Assembly (NCBI GenBank): GCA_025352845.1
Contig: JANXSC010000102.1
Location: 1 to 15,440 of the forward strand
DNA from: Opitutaceae bacterium
GTDB lineage: Bacteria; Verrucomicrobiota; Verrucomicrobiia; Opitutales; Opitutaceae
DNA length: 15,440 nt
Reading direction: 5' to 3'
This document shows, piece after piece, positions 13,914 through 15,440 of this stretch. Every line of letters starts with the position of its first letter. Position 1 is the first letter of the stretch. A program made the position numbers and the translations under genes. Under the pieces are notes generated by a model, which was not told where the DNA came from, ran no database searches, and worked only from the letters and a program-made list of their open reading frames with translations.

Positions 13914-15440
13914 CTAGCGCGGGGCTTCGCGCCGCAGCCGGGCCGCCTCCTCCATCTGTTCGAGCGCCTCGCGCCGGCACCCGAGCGCAGCGAGCACCTG
14001 GCCGTAGTTGTCGCGCACTTCAGCGGATTTCGGATCGAGACGGAGCGCGGCTTCAAATGCCGGCAACGATTCATCAAGCCGGTCGCTCTTCGCGAGGGCG
14101 ACGGCGAGGGCGGCGTGGAGCGCCGCCGCATCGGGTGAGAGCTGCACCGCGCGCTGAAACGCCACGGTCGCTTCCTTCCATCGCTCGGCAGTCAGCAATG
14201 TCGTGCCGTGGCGGCGGAGCGCGCGCGTGAGATTCTCCCGCGTCTTCGCATCACTGGGTTTCGTCCGCAGTGCGGATTCGAAATGCATCGCGGCCTCGGC
14301 ATGACGCCCCGCCTCGGCCAGTTGGATGCCGAGGTTGTTGTGCGCGGCCGAATAATCGGGGACGATTTCCAACGCGCGGCGAAACTGCGCGACCGCCTCT
14401 GCGCCGCGCCCGAGGTCACGGAGCGCGTTGCCGAGGTTGCTGTGCGCCTCCGCCGAATCCGGGCGCAACGCGAGCGAATGCTCGAAACACGGCAGCGCTT
14501 CCGCTGGGCGGCCGACAATCACGAGGAGGTTGCCGAGATCGTTCCACGCGGGCGCATCATCGGGGCGCAGCGCGAGCGCGTGGCGGTAGTTGGCCATCGC
14601 TTCGTCGTAGCGGCCGGCGTGCGTGAGCGTGTCGCCGAGGTTGAGCCAGGCCATGACGGCCGCAGGATTGCGCGCGAGCGTGTGGCGCCAGAGCGCCTCG
14701 TTGTTCGCATAGGCGCGCGTCTGGCGTGCGGTCAGCAACGCGAGCACCACGACCATCGCGCCGCCGAGCCACGGCAGGATTTTCGGGCGCAGCCGCGCGA
14801 TGGCCGCCCCCGCCAGCGCGAGCGGCCCCATGCTGGCGAGATATTGAAAATGATCGCCGACGAAGGTGTAGCGGAAAAATAGACGCTGAAGAATCCGAGC
14901 ACGGGAAAGAGCAATGCGGCGAAATACGCCGCGGCAAACAGCACCGGCCGCAGCGGGCCGTCGCGCCCCCGCCACAGCAGCGCGGCGAAACCGGCGAGCG
15001 CCGCCAGCGGTGCGACATAGGCCAGCGCATCGTCGCCGCGAATCTCCCAGCGCGGGTAGATGAAAATGAGCGGCTCGGGCCAGGCGAGTTTGCCGAGGTA
15101 GAACCACAGCACCCGCCCCGCGATGGCGAGGCGCTCGGGCAACGTCTGCGACCACTCCGGCCCGATCGCGCCGGAGTGATGTTTCTGTTCCCAGATCGTC
15201 CAACCCGCCGCGGCGGCGGAGAGCGCGAAGAACGGCGCGAGCGGCACGAGGTCGCGCCACGCGAGTCGGCCGCGCAGCCACCACGCGCACAGCGCGAGTG
15301 CGACGGGCAGCATCACGGTCGAGGGTTTGCTCAGGAGGGCGAGGAGGGCGCAGAGGAGGACGAGGGCGTATAAAGTAGGGCGCGGCTTCTGCTCGCCTTC
15401 CGAATTGGATGGACCGTTGGAAGGCGGGCTGAAGCCGCGC
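13914..15440 (-). CDS. Multi-pass membrane TPR protein, 5' partial and frameshifted
   Basis: The 3' part of a large inner-membrane protein; the start lies beyond the right edge. The N-proximal visible part, in one frame from 15439, holds five or more hydrophobic segments, including LLSKPSTV, and ends at VLGFFSVYF. Homology then continues in the next frame as FRYTFVGDHFQYLAS, so the reading frame shifts in the five-A run at 14875-14879 (one base short of the expected six). After two more hydrophobic segments, about seven TPR units follow (for example AWLNLGDTLTHAGRYDEAM), ending at a TAG at 13914. The architecture resembles TMTC-like GT-C membrane proteins with TPR tails, some of which are protein O-mannosyltransferases in animals; the enzymatic role here is inference. 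The frameshift may be a sequencing error, a recent mutation or recoding. A REP-like palindrome lies in frame at 15380-15440. Confidence 0.8.
   Translation of the reverse strand, partial: ARLQPAFQRSIQFGRRAEAAPYFIRPRPPLRPPRPPEQTLDRDAARRTRAVRVVAARPTRVARPRAARAVLRALRRRGGLDDLGTETSLRRDRAGVVADVARAPRHRGAGAVVLPRQTRLARAAHFHLPALGDSRRRCAGLCRTAGGARRFRRAAVAGARRPAAAGAVCRGVFRRIALSRARILQRLFFRYTFVGDHFQYLASMGPLALAGAAIARLRPKILPWLGGAMVVVLALLTARQTRAYANNEALWRHTLARNPAAVMAWLNLGDTLTHAGRYDEAMANYRHALALRPDDAPAWNDLGNLLVIVGRPAEALPCFEHSLALRPDSAEAHSNLGNALRDLGRGAEAVAQFRRALEIVPDYSAAHNNLGIQLAEAGRHAEAAMHFESALRTKPSDAKTRENLTRALRRHGTTLLTAERWKEATVAFQRAVQLSPDAAALHAALAVALAKSDRLDESLPAFEAALRLDPKSAEVRDNYGQVLAALGCRREALEQMEEAARLRREAPR
15380..15440. 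repeat. REP-like palindrome inside the membrane TPR coding sequence
   Basis: Arms 15380-15401 and 15419-15440 are inverted copies matching at 20 of 22 positions (ends GCGCGGCTTC and GAAGCCGCGC), with a 17-base loop. The right arm reaches the window edge, so the element may be longer. In the minus-strand frame it encodes a hydrophilic stretch, GFSPPSNGPSNSEGEQKP, directly before the hydrophobic TLYALVLLCALLALL, with no stop codon. Confidence 0.85.

Overview
The window is a GC-rich, gene-dense bacterial chromosome segment. I place it, as inference only, in the Verrucomicrobiota, probably near Opitutaceae. The reasons are the mix of genes (an IPT/TIG-type lipoprotein, a membrane TPR protein of the TMTC-like architecture, a divergent DXS) and the many short dispersed palindromes between genes. 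No tRNA, rRNA, CRISPR array or insertion sequence is visible.

Layout, left to right. 1-231: no confident gene; AT-richer than the rest, with a possible 5' fragment of a minus-strand ORF running off the left edge and a weak integron-attC-like half-site. 232-979 (minus): clpS followed by an overlapping DUF2017-like gene. 1301-2161 (plus): a Fur-family regulator lacking the usual regulatory histidines, then a small TPR protein. 2186-4661 (minus): a three-gene unit with 4-nt ATGA overlaps encoding an apparently exported SAM hydrolase (DUF62), a lipoprotein with a SecD-P1-like domain and an M23 (LytM) peptidase. 4781-5968 (minus): hemW. 6011-6928 (plus): IPT/TIG-type lipoprotein with a strong terminator. 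6987-9182 (minus): M48 membrane protease followed by an exported endonuclease/exonuclease/phosphatase-family protein. 9266-11466 (plus): xseB-dxs. 11503-13650 (minus): exported prolyl oligopeptidase. 13651-13913: a stack of nested palindromes. 13914-15440 (minus): 3' part of a multi-pass membrane TPR protein, frameshifted in a homopolymer and open to the right edge.

Most genes are housekeeping (N-degron adaptor, isoprenoid precursor synthesis, exonuclease VII, radical-SAM heme chaperone) or cell-envelope functions. I see no defence system or obviously new enzymatic system. The unusual content is how palindromic (REP-like) elements touch genes: one lies in frame inside the membrane TPR gene (15380-15440); one ends exactly at, and may supply, the start codon of the SAM hydrolase gene (4659-4749); one forms a perfectly paired 21-bp RNA stem that holds the Shine-Dalgarno of the phosphatase-family gene and places its AUG at the first bases of the loop (7866-7928); and one 23-bp hairpin sits in the same orientation just after two different genes, acting as a terminator in one.
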